Part shown: positions 32,612-34,065 of the stretch, piece by piece
Layout of the letters: each line of letters begins with the position of its first letter
How positions within the stretch are numbered: the stretch's first letter is position 1
Notes under the pieces: generated by a model
What the model was told of the DNA's origin: nothing
The model's input: only the letters and a program-made list of their open reading frames with translations
The model's database searches: none
Position numbers and translations under genes: made by a program
Assembly (NCBI GenBank): GCA_903910765.1
Contig: CAIWBA010000136.1
Coordinates: 1-34,065, forward strand
From: an uncultured Bacteroidota bacterium
Lineage (GTDB): Bacteria; Bacteroidota; Bacteroidia; Chitinophagales; Chitinophagaceae
DNA length: 34,065 bases
Direction of reading: 5' to 3'

Positions 32612-33592
32612 ATGGCTAAAATATTTCTATACATCATCATTGGTTTTATCTTTGTATTTGGGGTACCTTTTATATCCGATGCTATATTGATTGAACAAAG
32701 TGCCCAAATGGATATAAACAAAATGGATACCAGTGCTTGGGTGGGCGCTTCGCAATATCAAATTCCCTTGGATACAAATCAAAATGGGCCACTCATCAGG
32801 TATGGTTATGCGTTGGTCGCACATACATCAAAATATTTAGGGCCTAAAGGAATAGTGCAACATTCCACCAACGGTATGAATTGCCAAAATTGTCATTTAG
32901 AAGCTGGCACCAAACCCTGGGGTTTAAATTATGGTTCTGTTTTTTCAACGTATCCGAAATTTAGAGAACGCTCTGGATCTATTGAAACTATTTATAAAAG
33001 AATCAATGATTGCATGGAGCGCAGTTTAAATGGGAAGGCATTAGATACGAATTCAAAAGAAATAAAAGCCATTTATGCTTATATAAAATGGTTAGGAGAA
33101 AAAGTACCCAAAGGAAAAAAAGTAAGGGGATCAGGGATTGAACTAATTCCGCAACTTAATGTAGCAGCAAATCCTAAAAATGGGATTTATGTATATGCAC
33201 AATACTGTCAAAAATGTCATGGCATTAATGGAGAGGGTGTCATGAATAAAGAAGGAAATATGTATGAATACCCGCCGCTTTGGGGCGCACATAGTTACAA
33301 TGACGCTGCAGGTATCAATCAGCTTTCAAAATTAGCTGGGTTCATCAAAAATAATATGCCCAACACGGTCAACTATCATAATCCAACATTGATAACTGAA
33401 CAAGCTTGGGATGTAGCAGCATATATTAGTTCCCATTCAAGACCTACTAAAGATAAATCCAAGGACTGGCCAGCGCTTGCAACAAAACCGTTTGATTATC
33501 CATTTGGTCCTTATGCAGATAATTTTACAGTAACCCAACATAAATACGGGCCCTTTGAACCTATTCAATTGGCAAAGTTGGCAAAAAAATAA
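32612..33592 (+). CDS. tsdA: TsdA-like diheme cytochrome c (thiosulfate dehydrogenase)
   Basis: A 326-residue cytochrome with an uncleaved-looking N-terminal helix (residues 3-22) that probably anchors it facing the periplasm. Heme 1: CQNCH (91-95). Heme 2: CQKCH (199-203). Between them RINDCMERSLNG with Cys134 matches the conserved segment that provides a cysteine axial ligand in thiosulfate dehydrogenase TsdA. YEYPPLWGAHSYNDAAG also fits that family. TsdA couples two thiosulfates to tetrathionate, or works in reverse. The electron acceptor is not in the window. Its stop is followed directly by the terminator of the convergent nitroreductase. Assignment to TsdA is by motifs; SoxA-like cytochromes are the alternative. 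Confidence 0.85.
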   Translation: MAKIFLYIIIGFIFVFGVPFISDAILIEQSAQMDINKMDTSAWVGASQYQIPLDTNQNGPLIRYGYALVAHTSKYLGPKGIVQHSTNGMNCQNCHLEAGTKPWGLNYGSVFSTYPKFRERSGSIETIYKRINDCMERSLNGKALDTNSKEIKAIYAYIKWLGEKVPKGKKVRGSGIELIPQLNVAANPKNGIYVYAQYCQKCHGINGEGVMNKEGNMYEYPPLWGAHSYNDAAGINQLSKLAGFIKNNMPNTVNYHNPTLITEQAWDVAAYISSHSRPTKDKSKDWPALATKPFDYPFGPYADNFTVTQHKYGPFEPIQLAKLAKK

Positions 33593-33619
33593 AAGCCTCC
33601 CCGAAAAATCGAGAAGGCT
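33583..33619 (-). terminator. Terminator of the nitroreductase gene
   Basis: The stem runs from AGCCT (33594-33598) to AGGCT (33615-33619) with an inner CGA/TCG, two mismatches and an AAAA loop. On the minus strand it is followed by TTTTATTTTTTT (33594-33583), within the end of the cytochrome gene. No T-run exists on the plus side. Confidence 0.7.
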
Positions 33620-33640
33620 ATATAAAAAGTTATTTTAAAC

Positions 33641-34065
33641 TTATTTTTTGATGACTAATTTGTCATGTGTTCTACGCACTTTTTTAGCATTCACTAAATA
33701 ATCGTTCGCTGCATCGCGGTAACCTAATGTTAAAGCAACTGCGCTATGCAATCCTAATTCTTTTAAACCTAAAACAGCATCTACCGCATCAGGTGCAAAA
33801 CCTTCCATTGGTGTAGCGTCTACTTGTTCAGCTGCGGCAGCAACTAATCCAAAACCTAATGCAAGATAAGTTTGCTTATCTGCCCAAACTCTTGCTTGTT
33901 CTGGTGTTAAGTTTTTTAATGCTCCGTTGATATAACCTGCAAAATCATTTAATGATTCTACTGGAACACCTCTTTGATCAGCAATGTCTTGCATGTATTC
34001 CGCTACTTCTTTTTCAGTAACATTATTCCAAGCAGCAAAAACAATTACTGCAGAACCGTCAACAA
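33641..34065 (-). CDS. NAD(P)H-dependent nitroreductase family protein, C-terminal part (gene runs off the window)
   Basis: About 141 codons of the 3' end are visible; the frame stays open to the window edge, so the internal ATG at 33994 is not the start. The visible part reads VDGSAVIVFAAWNNVTEKEV, then RGVPVESL, ARVWADKQTYLALGFGLVAA, DATPMEGFAPDAVDAVLGL, and LGYRD, with the basic end RRTHDKLVIKK. This is the C-terminal half of the FMN-dependent nitroreductase (NfsB-like) fold, where MEGF and GYR contact the flavin. Substrate: quinones or nitroaromatics in the family. It converges on the cytochrome gene. Confidence is in the family, not the substrate. Confidence 0.88.
   Translation of the reverse strand, partial: VDGSAVIVFAAWNNVTEKEVAEYMQDIADQRGVPVESLNDFAGYINGALKNLTPEQARVWADKQTYLALGFGLVAAAAEQVDATPMEGFAPDAVDAVLGLKELGLHSAVALTLGYRDAANDYLVNAKKVRRTHDKLVIKK

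Noticed and set aside
32286-32750. Near-identical DNA encoding DTSAW in both the DsrE-like and cytochrome genes
   Set aside because: Only about 15 bp, embedded in unrelated contexts; most likely chance.

Overview
The window looks like a chromosomal stretch of a low-GC member of the Bacteroidota, probably a Chitinophagaceae-type freshwater or soil heterotroph. The signs are TonB-dependent receptors with CarboxypepD_reg-like N-domains, a DUF5916 protein, a type IX secretion (T9SS) C-terminal domain, several twin-arginine-like secreted enzymes, TAnnTTTG-type -7 promoter elements and few Shine-Dalgarno sequences. The genus is inference; there is no rRNA or marker gene here.

Layout. 1-4.2 kb: a minus-strand run of secreted proteins (DUF5916/CBM9-like barrel, sialate O-acetylesterase-like enzyme, start of a large BNR-repeat protein). 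4.3-9.6 kb: a secreted M24 peptidase, a two-gene surface unit (fibre-like protein with eight 16-residue repeats, plus a small T9SS protein), a small lipoprotein and a Tat-type PLP enzyme. 9.8-15.5 kb: a heme-type uptake operon (small membrane protein, TonB receptor, binding lipoprotein, FecCD permease, HmuV-like ATPase). 15.5-22.2 kb: minus-strand Gfo/Idh oxidoreductase, a second TonB receptor with a YncE-like propeller protein, a CaCA cation exchanger and a DUF481-like barrel. 22.3-22.5 kb: a short stand-alone unit encoding a tRNA-Cys-like RNA with A instead of U at position 33, ending in a strong terminator. 22.5-26.3 kb: a ferric-reductase-like cytochrome b, divergent from thioredoxin, ApbE, DUF4266 and DUF3570 genes. 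26.4-28.5 kb: Gfo/Idh oxidoreductase, L-rhamnose mutarotase and a TspO-like protein. 28.5-33.6 kb: a sulfur locus with a split YeeE/YedE transporter, TauE/SafE exporter, persulfide-dioxygenase/rhodanese fusion, DsrE-like protein and TsdA-like diheme cytochrome c. The window ends in a truncated nitroreductase.

Working together. The sulfur genes make a coherent module for moving reduced sulfur across the envelope and oxidising persulfide and thiosulfate. A perfect GTGA-N6-TCAC site lies about 42 bp before the predicted start of the dioxygenase transcript, the position of a class II CRP/FNR activator. A second control element, a palindrome TCTAC-N7-GTAGA wrapped around a -7 box, occurs twice in the window: before the YeeE/YedE pair and before the DUF481/CaCA pair. 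The second copy also lies just upstream of the odd tRNA-like gene. The most unusual features are this tRNA-like unit, the duplicated operator, the flavin-transfer cluster and a perfect 16-bp inverted repeat at 16841-16881.
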